This document shows, in pieces, positions 54,259-63,063 of a stretch of DNA of 64,000 bases. Source of the stretch: Thermophagus xiamenensis (GTDB lineage Bacteria > Bacteroidota > Bacteroidia > Bacteroidales > Marinilabiliaceae); the NCBI RefSeq assembly GCF_900112795.1, contig NZ_FONA01000009.1, forward strand, positions 62,001 to 126,000. The letters run 5' to 3'. The notes beneath the pieces were generated by a model, which was given only the letters and a program-made list of their open reading frames with translations, was not told the origin of the DNA and made no database searches. Both the position numbers and the translations under genes were made by a program. Numbering within the stretch: position 1 is the stretch's first letter; every line of letters starts with the position of its first letter.

Positions 54259-55659
54259 TTGGAAGATATGAGCCCTTCTGCCATCAAATTAAAAGAGAAA
54301 ATAGGTTACGGTTTTGGTGATGCTGCATCATCCATGTACTGGAAGATCTTCACTTTTTATCTGGCCATCTTCTACACAGATGTTTTCGGAATCCCTGCAG
54401 CCGCAGTAGGAACCATGTTTCTGGTCACCCGAATCTGGGACACGGCCAACGATCCCATCATGGGAATTATCGGGGACCGCACCAATACACGATGGGGAAA
54501 GTTTCGCCCCTGGCTGTTATGGGTGGCCGGTCCTTTTGCCATCATAGGTGTGCTCTTATTTTCGGCCCCTGATATGAGCGTTAACGGGAAAATTGCCTAT
54601 GCATATATTACTTATACGCTAATGATGATGGCTTATACCGCCATCAATGTACCCTATGCAAGTTTGCTGGGAGTAATGACTGCCGATCCCGACCAGCGGA
54701 CAACCTTTGCTTCCTACCGGATGGTCTTCGCTTTCGCCGGCAGTCTCCTCGTTGTCGCTGTTTATCAACCTTTGGTCGACTTCTTCGACAATACCATCAA
54801 CGTAGATACCGATGAAGCCTATCAACTTACCATGACCATTATCGGCATACTGGCTGTTATTTTCTTTCTGATGACCTTTTCCTGGACACGCGAACGCATT
54901 AAACCTCCCAAAGGGCAACAAAACAGCCTTAGGGAAGATCTTAGAAACCTTTTCGGAAACATCCCCTGGTTCATCGTTCTGGCGGCAGGAGTCATGACAC
55001 TCATATTTAACTCGGTACGCGATGGTGTGGCCATGTACTATTTTAAGTATTATGTTATTGATGAGACAGCTCTCTCCATCTCTTCTGCAACCTTTACCTA
55101 CAGTACCTTATACTTTTTTCTGGGGCAGGCGACCAATATGATAGGCGTAATGATGGCGAAACCGGTTTCGGCAACCATCGGTAAAAAAAGAACTTTTATC
55201 TATGCAATGTTTCTGGCAGCGTTATTAAGCTCTTTGTTTTACTTCTGTAATCGCGAAAACTATTTATTCATCTATCTTCTTCAGGCTTTAATCAGCTTTT
55301 GCGCCGGCATCATCTTCCCGTTAATGTGGTCGATGTATGCTGATGCGGCCGATTATTCCCAGTACAAAACCGGACGTCGGGCAACCGGCTTGATATTTTC
55401 AGCATCCAGCATGTCACAAAAACTGGGTTGGACATTGGGTGGTGCCGTCACCATGTGGCTCCTGGCATTCTTTGGCTTCGAAGCCAATGTAGATCAGACA
55501 CCCGAAACCATTAATGGCATCAAATATATGATTAGTTTTATTCCGGGTATTGCTGCCCTCATCTCAGGTGCTACAATGATCTTTTATCAGTTAAGCGATC
55601 AAAAAATGAAGAAGATTATGACCGAATTGGAAAAAATACGCAAAGAAGAGAATCTATGA
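54259..55659 (+). CDS. GPH-family sugar:cation symporter (MFS)
   Basis: 466 residues, about 12 membrane helices. GPH signatures: KIGYGFGDAASSMYWK at the N-terminus, TRIWDTANDPIMGIIGDRTN with TRWGKFRPWLLW, and a central FPLMWSMYADAADYSQYKTG typical of the C-terminal half. It likely carries mannobiose or small manno-oligosaccharides across the inner membrane with H+ or Na+. It lies 12 bp after the epimerase gene and is the last gene of the locus, followed by a strong terminator. Confidence 0.92.
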   Translation: MEDMSPSAIKLKEKIGYGFGDAASSMYWKIFTFYLAIFYTDVFGIPAAAVGTMFLVTRIWDTANDPIMGIIGDRTNTRWGKFRPWLLWVAGPFAIIGVLLFSAPDMSVNGKIAYAYITYTLMMMAYTAINVPYASLLGVMTADPDQRTTFASYRMVFAFAGSLLVVAVYQPLVDFFDNTINVDTDEAYQLTMTIIGILAVIFFLMTFSWTRERIKPPKGQQNSLREDLRNLFGNIPWFIVLAAGVMTLIFNSVRDGVAMYYFKYYVIDETALSISSATFTYSTLYFFLGQATNMIGVMMAKPVSATIGKKRTFIYAMFLAALLSSLFYFCNRENYLFIYLLQALISFCAGIIFPLMWSMYADAADYSQYKTGRRATGLIFSASSMSQKLGWTLGGAVTMWLLAFFGFEANVDQTPETINGIKYMISFIPGIAALISGATMIFYQLSDQKMKKIMTELEKIRKEENL

Positions 55660-55701
55660 TTTAAGAAAATTATTACGCTTAAAGAGGAAATATCTGTTAA
55701 C

Positions 55702-55722
55702 GGGGGCACTGCCCCCTTTTTT
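55702..55722 (+). terminator. intrinsic terminator of the mannan locus
   Basis: The stem GGGGGC (55702-55707) / GCCCCC (55711-55716) with a 3-nt loop is followed by six T. It lies 43 bp after the MFS gene. Confidence 0.9.
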
Positions 55723-55725
55723 ACT

Positions 55726-55818
55726 TTACGCTGTTATCGACCATCTTAAACCAAGAGATGTGACACCGCTCTCCCGGATGAAAGCATCCCTTGCCTGACG
55801 TCCCATTGGACGAGCCAT
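55726..55818 (-). CDS. possible 30-residue peptide downstream of obg
   Basis: An ATG at 55818 opens a frame of 30 codons to a TAA at 55726 (MARPMGRQARDAFI, then VTSLGLRWSITA). It lies directly downstream of obg and ends at the mannan-locus terminator. The sequence is unusually GC-rich for this intergenic DNA. Not recognised; it may equally be a fragment of a mobile or structured element. Confidence 0.2.
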   Translation of the reverse strand: MARPMGRQARDAFIRESGVTSLGLRWSITA

Positions 55819-55829
55819 CTTAATCCCCT

Positions 55830-56819
55830 TCAACTATCCAATTCTTTCCAGATCATATCCTTTAGCTCTGCGATACCTTTTTGCGTAACTGATGAGATAA
55901 AAACCCTGGGGATATCCGGCAAGTCTTGTTCTATTTCGGCTTGAAGCTCATCATCAATTAAATCAGCTTTGGTAATGGCGAGCAATCGCTTTTTATCCAG
56001 CAGTTCAGGGTTATATTGACGCAGTTCATTAAGCAACACCTTATACTCTTTGTGGATATCATCACTGTCGGCAGGAACCATAAACAAAAGAATAGAGTTT
56101 CGCTCGATGTGTCGGAGAAACCGCAATCCCAAGCCTTTACCCTGGTGTGCACCTTCAATAATACCGGGGATATCCGCCATCACAAATGAACGAAAATCCC
56201 TATACTTCACGATGCCAAGGTTGGGCACAAGCGTGGTAAAAGGATAGTTGGCTATTTCGGGTTTAGCAGCACTCACCACCGACAAAAGGGTTGATTTACC
56301 GGCATTGGGGAAGCCTACCAAACCCACATCTGCCAACACTTTTAACTCCAGAATAACGGTCATCTCTTTTCCCGGTTCTCCCGGTTGTGCATAACGCGGC
56401 GTTTGGTTCGTTGCACTTTTAAAATGAACATTTCCTAACCCCCCTTTACCGCCATGCACCAAAATGCGCTCCTCTTTGTCGTGGGTTATTTCAAACAACA
56501 CTTCACCTGTTTCTCCATCTTTGGCAACGGTACCCGGCGGAACATCGATATAAACATCTCTACCATTGGCCCCGGTAGAGGTTTGTTTACCACCGGGTTC
56601 TCCATTTCCGGCAAAGACATGCCGTTGATATTTCAGGTGAAGTAATGTCCAGGTATTTCGGTTGCCGCGCAGGATAATATGCCCTCCGCGACCACCATCA
56701 CCTCCATCGGGACCTCCCTTGGCTACAAACTTTTCGCGCCGCAAATGACGTGACCCTGCCCCTCCTTTCCCGGAACGACAGAAAATCTTTACATAGTCAA
56801 CAAAATTCGATCCCGACAT
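55830..56819 (-). CDS. obg: Obg/CgtA ribosome-associated GTPase
   Basis: 329 residues. The glycine-rich Obg fold (about 1-158: [14 protein letters not shown]) is followed by a G domain: G1 [11 protein letters not shown]2 switch [12 protein letters not shown]3 [10 protein letters not shown]4 TKAD and G5 ISSV. It acts in 50S ribosome assembly. The C-terminal extension of longer Obg proteins is absent, as is usual in Bacteroidota. It lies 20 bp after adk. Confidence 0.97.
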   Translation of the reverse strand: MSGSNFVDYVKIFCRSGKGGAGSRHLRREKFVAKGGPDGGDGGRGGHIILRGNRNTWTLLHLKYQRHVFAGNGEPGGKQTSTGANGRDVYIDVPPGTVAKDGETGEVLFEITHDKEERILVHGGKGGLGNVHFKSATNQTPRYAQPGEPGKEMTVILELKVLADVGLVGFPNAGKSTLLSVVSAAKPEIANYPFTTLVPNLGIVKYRDFRSFVMADIPGIIEGAHQGKGLGLRFLRHIERNSILLFMVPADSDDIHKEYKVLLNELRQYNPELLDKKRLLAITKADLIDDELQAEIEQDLPDIPRVFISSVTQKGIAELKDMIWKELDS

Positions 56820-56839
56820 GTTAATTTAATTAGTTTAAA

Positions 56840-57412
56840 TCACTTGACACTATCAATCGCATTACTAATGCGTTCAAAAATTTCATCGATACTTCCCTCG
56901 CCGGGAATGGCATGATAACTTCCTTCCGCTTTATAGAACTCAATTACCGGGGATGTTTGTTCTTCATAGACATGAATACGTTTTTCAATAGTTTCCAGAT
57001 TATCATCCGACCGGCCCGAAACCTCGCCACGTTTAAGCAAACGCTGAATAAGTTCCTCACGCCCCACTTCCAAATTAAGCATAACATTCACATCTTCCCC
57101 TCTCTTTTGAAGCATCTTTTTCAATGCACCGGCCTGATCAACTGTTCGTGGAAAACCATCGAAAATCACTCCCTGTTCATTATTCAACGTTTCCAACTTT
57201 TTTTCAAGCATATCGATTATGGTTGCATCCGGAACAAGTTCTCCCTGATCGATATATGACTTGGCTTGTTTTCCGAGTTCGGTTTCTTCTTTTATCTCCT
57301 GACGTAAAATATCGCCCGTAGAGATATGTGCCAAACCATATTTGGCAATAATCTTTTCACTTTGTGTTCCTTTCCCTGAACCCGGAGGGCCAAAAATTAC
57401 AATATTTAACAT
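56840..57412 (-). CDS. adk: adenylate kinase
   Basis: 190 residues. P-loop FGPPGSGKGTQSEK, AMP-binding STGDILRQEI and DGFPRTVDQA, and a short lid (RGEVSGRSDDN), so it is the short-lid form without a zinc knuckle. It catalyses ATP + AMP to 2 ADP. It lies 16 bp after hpt, in the hpt-adk-obg order common in Bacteroidota. Confidence 0.97.
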   Translation of the reverse strand: MLNIVIFGPPGSGKGTQSEKIIAKYGLAHISTGDILRQEIKEETELGKQAKSYIDQGELVPDATIIDMLEKKLETLNNEQGVIFDGFPRTVDQAGALKKMLQKRGEDVNVMLNLEVGREELIQRLLKRGEVSGRSDDNLETIEKRIHVYEEQTSPVIEFYKAEGSYHAIPGEGSIDEIFERISNAIDSVK

Positions 57413-57428
57413 AGTAGCGTAATATTTT

Positions 57429-57965
57429 TTATTTTACAACAGTATAAATATCAGGTAAGTTACGACCATAACCATCATAGTCGAGACCGTATCCAACGAT
57501 AAAATCATTTGGGATTTCGAGACCAACATAATCGAGTTTAATATCTCTTGTGCAGGCTTCGGGTTTAAAAAGCAGAGTGGCAACCTTTACATCAGCAGGA
57601 TTCTGCGTCTTTAATTGTCTCACCAAATTATCAATGGTTACGCCAGTATCCACAATATCCTCAAGCAGGACAACGGTACGGCCCTCAACATTTTCGTTTA
57701 ACCCAATTAATTGCTTCACTTCACCTGTACTCTCCATTCCATGATAGGATGAAAGCTTAACAAAACTTATTTCACATGGAAATTCAATAAGCTTCATCAA
57801 ATCGGCAGAAAACATAAAAGAACCGTTAAGGATACATACCATTAGTGGATTCTTGTCATGAAGATCACGATTGATTTTCATGGCCATATCCCAAATAGCC
57901 CTTTTTATGTCACTGGCAGGAATTGAAAGGACAAACTCTTTATCTAACAATTGGATACGTTTCAT
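57429..57965 (-). CDS. hpt: hypoxanthine phosphoribosyltransferase
   Basis: 178 residues with the PRPP loop VVLLEDIVDTGVTIDNL and the flexible-loop region VKLSSYHGMESTGEV; C-terminal base-binding DYVGLEIPNDFIVGYGLDY. It makes IMP/GMP from the free bases and PRPP. First gene of the hpt-adk-obg operon. Confidence 0.95.
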   Translation of the reverse strand: MKRIQLLDKEFVLSIPASDIKRAIWDMAMKINRDLHDKNPLMVCILNGSFMFSADLMKLIEFPCEISFVKLSSYHGMESTGEVKQLIGLNENVEGRTVVLLEDIVDTGVTIDNLVRQLKTQNPADVKVATLLFKPEACTRDIKLDYVGLEIPNDFIVGYGLDYDGYGRNLPDIYTVVK

Positions 57966-58066
57966 TAGTTGTTTTTTAAATTCAAAATAATATCAGCTTT
58001 ACAATTTTCACTACTTTCAATGGGCCGGGATCTGCTTTCCACATTAACCATTAACCATATCACCCG

Positions 58067-58166
58067 ATGAAACGAGCATGGCGACTTTTGCCACAAAAGG
58101 ACATGTATAAATTTAATTATGCCATGCGAGTTCCATCCAACCAATAACTTAAAAAATTTTATACGG
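58067..58166 (+). repeat. interspersed hairpin element, GGC/GCC subtype
   Basis: 100 bp: starts ATGAAACGAGCATGGCGAC, right arm GCCATGCGAGTTCC, ends TTTTATACGG. It is joined head-to-tail to the next copy. Confidence 0.92.
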
Positions 58167-58267
58167 ATGAAACGAGCATGGCGGCTGTTGCCACAAAAGG
58201 ACATGTATAAATTTTATTAAGCCATGCGAGTTCCATTCGGCCAATGAGTTAAATAAATTATATACGA
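58167..58267 (+). repeat. interspersed hairpin element, GGC/GCC subtype
   Basis: 101 bp: starts ATGAAACGAGCATGGCGGC, right arm GCCATGCGAGTTCC, ends TTATATACGA, then ATGAAATTCTAA: the edge ATG opens a frame of only three codons before a stop. This is the control case in which the element ends at an ATG that is not a gene start. Confidence 0.92.
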
Positions 58268-58575
58268 ATGAAATTCTAACTTACCTCATTCAAATTTAAC
58301 AAACATTTTATTAGGCCTGCACTATCACCGGAATGTCCCTTCAAATCTTCCCGCCGAAATCTTTTGACAGCGTAAAACAGTTTCTTTAAAGGAGGCAAAA
58401 GTATAAAAATTTGAACAGATAGGGATAATTAATGGTTAATGTTCGTAGTTTTGCAAAAAAACAATTAACATCGCAAATATCAAACTATTACTATAAATCA
58501 GTACATCGCTATACAATCAGTGACAAGAACCTTTTACACAAATTACATAATATTAAACCAAAAACAAACACATCG
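58268..58575. other. 308-bp leader region upstream of purE
   Basis: No gene. An in-frame upstream extension of purE (from 58432) encodes non-conserved-looking sequence. TAGTTTTG at 58446-58453 fits the TAnnTTTG -7 consensus but lacks a good -33 partner. Confidence 0.5.
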
Positions 58576-59088
58576 ATGAATCCATTAGTGAGCATTATTA
58601 TGGGGAGTACTTCCGATTTGGCGGTAATGGAAAAAGCTGCCAAAGTTCTTAACGATTTTCAAATTCCTTTTGAAATTAATGCCCTTTCGGCCCATAGAAC
58701 GCCCGACCAGGTCATGCAATTTGCTCGTGAAGCTTATGGCAGAGGAATACGCGTCATCATTGCCGGCGCAGGAGGTGCCGCTCATTTGCCCGGAGTCATT
58801 GCAGCACTGACACCAATTCCTGTCATTGGTGTGCCCATAAAAGCCTCTATCTCTATCGACGGGTGGGACTCTATACTTTCAATCTTACAAATGCCTCCCG
58901 GCATACCCGTAGCTACGGTTGGTTTAGACGGAGCGCAAAATGCCGGTATTCTGGCGGCCCAGATTTTGGGAACAGGGGATAAAAATATTTATCAGAAGGT
59001 AGAAACATATAAGGCCTCTCTCTCTCAAAAAATAGAAAAAGCAAATCAGGAACTGGCAACCATTAAGTTTGATTACAAAACCAATTAA
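58576..59088 (+). CDS. purE: N5-carboxyaminoimidazole ribonucleotide mutase
   Basis: 170 residues from ATG 58576 (MNPLVSIIMGSTSDLAV), the normal length; the longer frame from 58432 adds 48 residues unlike any PurE. Class I motifs: GSTSDLAVMEKA, SAHRTPDQV, GAGGAAHLPGVIAAL and PVATVGLDGAQNAGILAAQI. It catalyses N5-CAIR to CAIR in purine synthesis. It lies 12 bp before pdxH. Confidence 0.95.
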   Translation: MNPLVSIIMGSTSDLAVMEKAAKVLNDFQIPFEINALSAHRTPDQVMQFAREAYGRGIRVIIAGAGGAAHLPGVIAALTPIPVIGVPIKASISIDGWDSILSILQMPPGIPVATVGLDGAQNAGILAAQILGTGDKNIYQKVETYKASLSQKIEKANQELATIKFDYKTN

Positions 59089-59100
59089 TCATTCCCTGTT

Positions 59101-59742
59101 TTGGAAAGTAAATTTTACCAAATTCGCAAAGATTACGGCAGACTAACACTGGACAGAGAGCACCTTCATCCATGGCCTCTTGAACAACTAAAAAACTGGT
59201 TACAAGAGGCCATATCATCCGAACAAACCGAACCCACAGCCATGTCTCTGGCCAGTGTGGATGTCACAGGACAGCCTTCACAGCGCATTGTTTTGATGAA
59301 AGGAGTTACAGATAAAGGCATTTGTTTTTACACCAATTATCAAAGCCGTAAAGGTGCCCACTTTTTGTTTCACCCCAAAGCTTCGGCTCTCTTTTTCTGG
59401 CCAAAAATGGAAAGACAGGTTAGAATTGAAGGTGTGGTACAAAAACTTTCTGAACAGCAGTCGGACGAATATTTTAGCTCGCGACCCAGAGACAGTCAAA
59501 TAGGCGCCTGGGCTTCACCACAAAGTGAATTTATCACAAACAGGAAGGCGCTCGAAGATAGGTTTGAGACCTTTAAAGCCAAATTCGAAGGACAACCGGT
59601 TCCCCGACCACCGCACTGGGGTGGATATATTCTTATTCCGCACCGATTTGAATTCTGGCAAGGGGGACCAAACAGATTGCACGACCGATTTGAATATTAC
59701 CTAACTCCCAATGGATGGGTTATTCGACGATTGGCACCATAA
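59101..59742 (+). CDS. pdxH: pyridoxine/pyridoxamine 5'-phosphate oxidase
   Basis: 213 residues, starting at TTG 59101 because no ATG precedes the conserved N-terminus (KFYQIRKDYGRLTLDREHL). FMN and substrate motifs: QRIVLMKGV, FYTNYQSRKG, SRPRDSQIGAWASPQS and the C-terminal RFEFWQGGPNRLHDRFEY with RLAP at the end. It makes pyridoxal 5'-phosphate. Probably co-transcribed with purE (12-bp gap). The non-ATG start is a testable point. Confidence 0.94.
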   Translation: MESKFYQIRKDYGRLTLDREHLHPWPLEQLKNWLQEAISSEQTEPTAMSLASVDVTGQPSQRIVLMKGVTDKGICFYTNYQSRKGAHFLFHPKASALFFWPKMERQVRIEGVVQKLSEQQSDEYFSSRPRDSQIGAWASPQSEFITNRKALEDRFETFKAKFEGQPVPRPPHWGGYILIPHRFEFWQGGPNRLHDRFEYYLTPNGWVIRRLAP

Positions 59743-59811
59743 TGAGGTTGGTTTACAAAATGAACCAATGTAATTAGTTCATAACAGAGCCAACGCTCAT
59801 TCTCCTTATCC

Positions 59812-59866
59812 CATTAGGCTATGTTCATGTCAAGACCTAAAAGCCTGACATGAGCATAGCCCAATG
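59812..59866. repeat. strong inverted repeat between convergent pdxH and gldA
   Basis: 21-bp arms (59812-59832 and 59846-59866) pair with two mismatches; the core is GGCTATGTTCATGTCA / TGACATGAGCATAGCC around a 13-nt loop. There is no T-run on either side, so it is not a typical terminator; an mRNA-end stabiliser or element remnant is possible. Confidence 0.85.
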
Positions 59867-59892
59867 AAACGAGCATGGCAACTTTTGTCACA
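59864..59892 (+). repeat. truncated interspersed hairpin element
   Basis: Only the left arm is present: ATGAAACGAGCATGGCAAC followed by TTTTGTCACA. The right arm is missing. It overlaps the end of the inverted repeat at 59812-59866. Confidence 0.75.
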
Positions 59893-59911
59893 CTCACTTC
59901 ATTTTACCATA

Positions 59912-60817
59912 TCACGAGGTTAGAGAGTGAAAGACTTCCTCCAGAGATTGATGTTCTACGGTTAAGGTGAGTATAATCAGGTCATTGTCTACTGCCAGCT
60001 TAAAAAGAGCAGGACGGATATCCTCATCGGCCTTGGCTGTAACCAACCAACCATTGTCTTTGGGCATAACCTCTACCACCCCGGAAATGGCATTCAACTT
60101 TTCGGGCGCAATTTTTCTATCATATTCAACAAATACTTTTTGCTGATTCTGTTTAAGACGATGTTCTAAATTGTCCGATTTCTCATTAGCAACCAAAGTA
60201 CCCCGATTGATAATAATCACCCTTTCGCATATAGCTTGCACCTCTTGCATGATGTGCGTAGAAAGCAAAACGGTTTTCTCCTTCCCCAATTGACGAATAA
60301 GGTTCCGAACCTCTACAATCTGATTAGGGTCAAGCCCAGTAGTTGGCTCATCTAAAATCAACACTTCCGGGTCAGGGAGTAAAGCCTGCGCTAATCCTAC
60401 ACGTTGCCGATACCCTTTTGAAAGAGAACCTATTTTTTTGTGGCGTTCAGCAGTAAGACCCGTCATTGCAATAATCTCTTCAACCCGTTCTTTCTTATTG
60501 CCAAGCTTATAAATATCCGCCACAAACATCAGGTATTCGGCAACATACATATCAACATACAGCGGGTTATGCTCCGGCAAATAACCGATTTTTCTTCGTA
60601 CTTCCTGATTGTTTTTCCCCACTTCAAGCCCGCAGACCATTACCGTACCCGACGTTGCCGGCAAATAACCCGTAATAATTTTCATCATCGTAGATTTTCC
60701 TGCACCGTTAGGTCCCAAAAAACCAACTATCTGCCCGCTTGGAACTTCAAAACTAACATTATCTAGTGCCTTTTGACTTCCATAATTTTTTGTTACTCCT
60801 TTTACTTGTATCGACAT
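59912..60817 (-). CDS. gldA: GldA, gliding-motility ABC transporter ATPase
   Basis: 301 residues. ABC ATPase with Walker A GFLGPNGAGKSTMMK, signature SLSKGYRQRVGLAQALL, Walker B VLILDEPTTGLDPNQ and the H-loop STHIMQE, then a C-terminal extension of about 80 residues found in GldA (KVFVEYDRKIAPEKLNAISG). With GldF and GldG (not in this window) it forms a transporter required for gliding in Flavobacterium. Close non-gliding homologues exist in many Bacteroidota, so the motility link is likely but not certain. Confidence 0.85.
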   Translation of the reverse strand: MSIQVKGVTKNYGSQKALDNVSFEVPSGQIVGFLGPNGAGKSTMMKIITGYLPATSGTVMVCGLEVGKNNQEVRRKIGYLPEHNPLYVDMYVAEYLMFVADIYKLGNKKERVEEIIAMTGLTAERHKKIGSLSKGYRQRVGLAQALLPDPEVLILDEPTTGLDPNQIVEVRNLIRQLGKEKTVLLSTHIMQEVQAICERVIIINRGTLVANEKSDNLEHRLKQNQQKVFVEYDRKIAPEKLNAISGVVEVMPKDNGWLVTAKADEDIRPALFKLAVDNDLIILTLTVEHQSLEEVFHSLTS

Positions 60818-60874
60818 TTCACTTATTTTTCAACTTACACAAAACCAAATTTATTTCCTTTATCAACTATCTAA

Positions 60875-60977
60875 ATAAAACGAGCATGACCAAATAGGTG
60901 TGTCACAACAAGAACATGTATAAACTTTAGGTCATGCGAGTTCCATCCGGCCAATAACTTAGATTAATTTTATACGA
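60875..60977 (+). repeat. interspersed hairpin element, GACC/GGTC subtype
   Basis: Starts ATAAAACGAGCATGACC, right arm GGTCATGCGAGTTCC, ends TTTTATACGA. The edge sequence is ACGAAAGAA, so the terminal ATG is lost here. The perfect inner stem is GCATGACC/GGTCATGC. Confidence 0.9.
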
Positions 60978-61003
60978 AAGAATTTATATCCCGACAAAGT
61001 TAT

Positions 61004-61011
61004 TAATTTTG
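61004..61011 (+). promoter_or_regulatory. candidate -7 element for ispG
   Basis: TAATTTTG fits TAnnTTTG; a TTTA lies near the -33 position (60983-60986). It would give a leader of about 20 nt to ATG 61037. Confidence 0.35.
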
Positions 61012-61036
61012 TCAACCTATAAATAACACTTCTTTG

Positions 61037-62917
61037 ATGCAAAATCAAAAATATCACTTTTGCCAATCATATTTTCAATATTGCCGCAATAAGACGGCAC
61101 CTGTAAAGGTGGGCAACGTTACAATTGGTGGCGATTCGCCCATAAGAGTTCAATCCATGACCACCACCAACACGCTTGACACCGCCGCTACTGTTGAACA
61201 GTCGCTTAAAATTGCACGTGCCGGCGGCGAATTGGTGCGCATTACCACACAAGGCCGTCGTGAAGCACTCAACCTGAAAAGCATCAAAGAGTCTCTCACT
61301 CGGTTGGGATGTGAAGTCCCTCTCGTGGCTGATGTCCATTTCAACCCTTCGGCGGCTGATATCGCCGCACAACTGATAGAAAAGGTACGCATAAATCCGG
61401 GCAATTTCACTGGCGGTGCCAAAAAGTTCAGACACATCGAAGCAGGAAGTGAAGAAGACCGGGAAGGATTAGAACAAATCCGACAAAAGTTAATTCCATT
61501 CCTCCGTCAATGTAAAAAACACTTCACGGCCATACGTATTGGTGTTAATCACGGCAGCCTTTCTGACCGTATTATGTCTAAATATGGTGATACTCCCGAA
61601 GGAATGGTCGAATCATGTATGGAATACCTCCGTATATGTCGCGAAGAGAATTTTAATGACGTGGTTTTGAGTATAAAATCCAGCAACACCCGGGTAATGG
61701 TACATACCGTTCGCCTGCTGGTTCACCGAATGGGGGAAGAAAACATGTCATACCCGATACATTTGGGTGTAACAGAAGCAGGCAGTGGTGAAGATGGTCG
61801 CCTTAAATCGGCTGTTGGAATTGGGGCACTGCTCATCGATGGCATAGGCGACACCCTTCGTGTTTCTCTTACCGAACCTCCCGAAAATGAAATTCCCGTC
61901 GCTAAATCATTGGTTCATTATATCAGTAAAAAAGCCAATCATCCGCCTGTTGCTGAAACAAACCCGCAACATTATTCTCCTTGTTCATATGTAAAACGTC
62001 AAACCCACCAGGTAGAAACTATTGGCGGCGAAAATGTGGTGGCCGTTGCGGCAGATATCAGAAATGTACCACCAGAACTTCTTCAATTTCACACATTACC
62101 TGAAGTTATTATTTGCCATTCCAATCAAATAAACCACCTGCCAGAAAATTTGCATAACACCCGCCTTGTGGTTGAACACCAATCTAATAAATTTGGCCAC
62201 AAACCCGGCACCATTCCCCTATTCAAAATCGATGAAGAATGGCACCATTTTGATGGACCGGTATTTGTTGAGCTAACTTACCCTGACCTAAACAGCCATA
62301 ATGCAAACCGGCTCCGTAGCAAAAAGGACACTGTTCTGCTATTAAAATCCAATAACATTAATTCTACGGCCGAACAAAGAGCTTTTTTCATGACCATGCA
62401 AAACCTGGGACTTTCTCACCCGGTTATCATTCATGGTTATTACGAAGATAAAAACCTTAAAGATTTCCAGTTAAAAGCCGCAGCAGATAAAGGTCTACTC
62501 TTCCTCGACGGTTATGGCGATGGATTGTGTTTGTCAACACCCAATATTACTACATCTCAGGCAATTCAAACATCATTTGGAATACTTCAGGCATCAAGGG
62601 TTCGGTTCACTAAAACAGAATTCATATCCTGCCCCGGCTGCGGACGAACACTGTTCGACTTGCAGAAAACCGCTGAAAAGATTCAGAAAAAGACCAGCCA
62701 CCTCAAAGGATTAAAAATTGCAATTATGGGATGTATCGTTAACGGGATAGGCGAAATGGCCGATGCCGACTACGGATATGTGGGTGCCGGACCCGGACGA
62801 ATATCTCTTTTCCGTAATCGGGAATTAATAAAAAAGAGTATTCCTGAAGAGCAAGCCGTAAATGAGTTGATTAAATTAATTAAATCGTATGGTGACTGGG
62901 TCGACCCCATTGAATAA
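61037..62917 (+). CDS. ispG: 4-hydroxy-3-methylbut-2-en-1-yl diphosphate synthase, long form
   Basis: 626 residues from ATG 61037 (a TTG lies one codon earlier). TIM-barrel half: VGNVTIGGDSPIRVQSMTTT, VADVHFNPSAA, INPGNFTGG and RIGVNHGSLSDRI. A long insert (about 290-530) separates it from the 4Fe-4S domain: SCPGCGRTLFDL, with the third Cys and Glu in MGCIVNGIGEMADADYG. The three-domain long form is usual in Bacteroidota, Chlamydiae and plants. It catalyses MEcPP to HMBPP in the non-mevalonate isoprenoid pathway. Confidence 0.97.
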   Translation: MQNQKYHFCQSYFQYCRNKTAPVKVGNVTIGGDSPIRVQSMTTTNTLDTAATVEQSLKIARAGGELVRITTQGRREALNLKSIKESLTRLGCEVPLVADVHFNPSAADIAAQLIEKVRINPGNFTGGAKKFRHIEAGSEEDREGLEQIRQKLIPFLRQCKKHFTAIRIGVNHGSLSDRIMSKYGDTPEGMVESCMEYLRICREENFNDVVLSIKSSNTRVMVHTVRLLVHRMGEENMSYPIHLGVTEAGSGEDGRLKSAVGIGALLIDGIGDTLRVSLTEPPENEIPVAKSLVHYISKKANHPPVAETNPQHYSPCSYVKRQTHQVETIGGENVVAVAADIRNVPPELLQFHTLPEVIICHSNQINHLPENLHNTRLVVEHQSNKFGHKPGTIPLFKIDEEWHHFDGPVFVELTYPDLNSHNANRLRSKKDTVLLLKSNNINSTAEQRAFFMTMQNLGLSHPVIIHGYYEDKNLKDFQLKAAADKGLLFLDGYGDGLCLSTPNITTSQAIQTSFGILQASRVRFTKTEFISCPGCGRTLFDLQKTAEKIQKKTSHLKGLKIAIMGCIVNGIGEMADADYGYVGAGPGRISLFRNRELIKKSIPEEQAVNELIKLIKSYGDWVDPIE

Positions 62918-63063
62918 AAACATCTGTTTATCAAAAAAATTAAGACGAACATGTAAAAGTTGGGCCGGTGGCATCTATCCTTTTTGTAGGTAGTGGTTAT
63001 TATGGTTAACTTGCACTAATCAAAGAGTTAATCAGTTAACCCAAAATAATCTTTTCCAGTTCC

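Noticed and set aside
58268-58279. Fourth gene start at an element edge
   Set aside because: The ATG at 58268 opens only three codons (ATGAAATTC then TAA), so it is not a gene start.
58432-58575. N-terminal extension of PurE by 48 residues
   Set aside because: PurE normally begins as at ATG 58576 (MNPLVSIIMGSTSD); the extension has non-conserved-looking composition.
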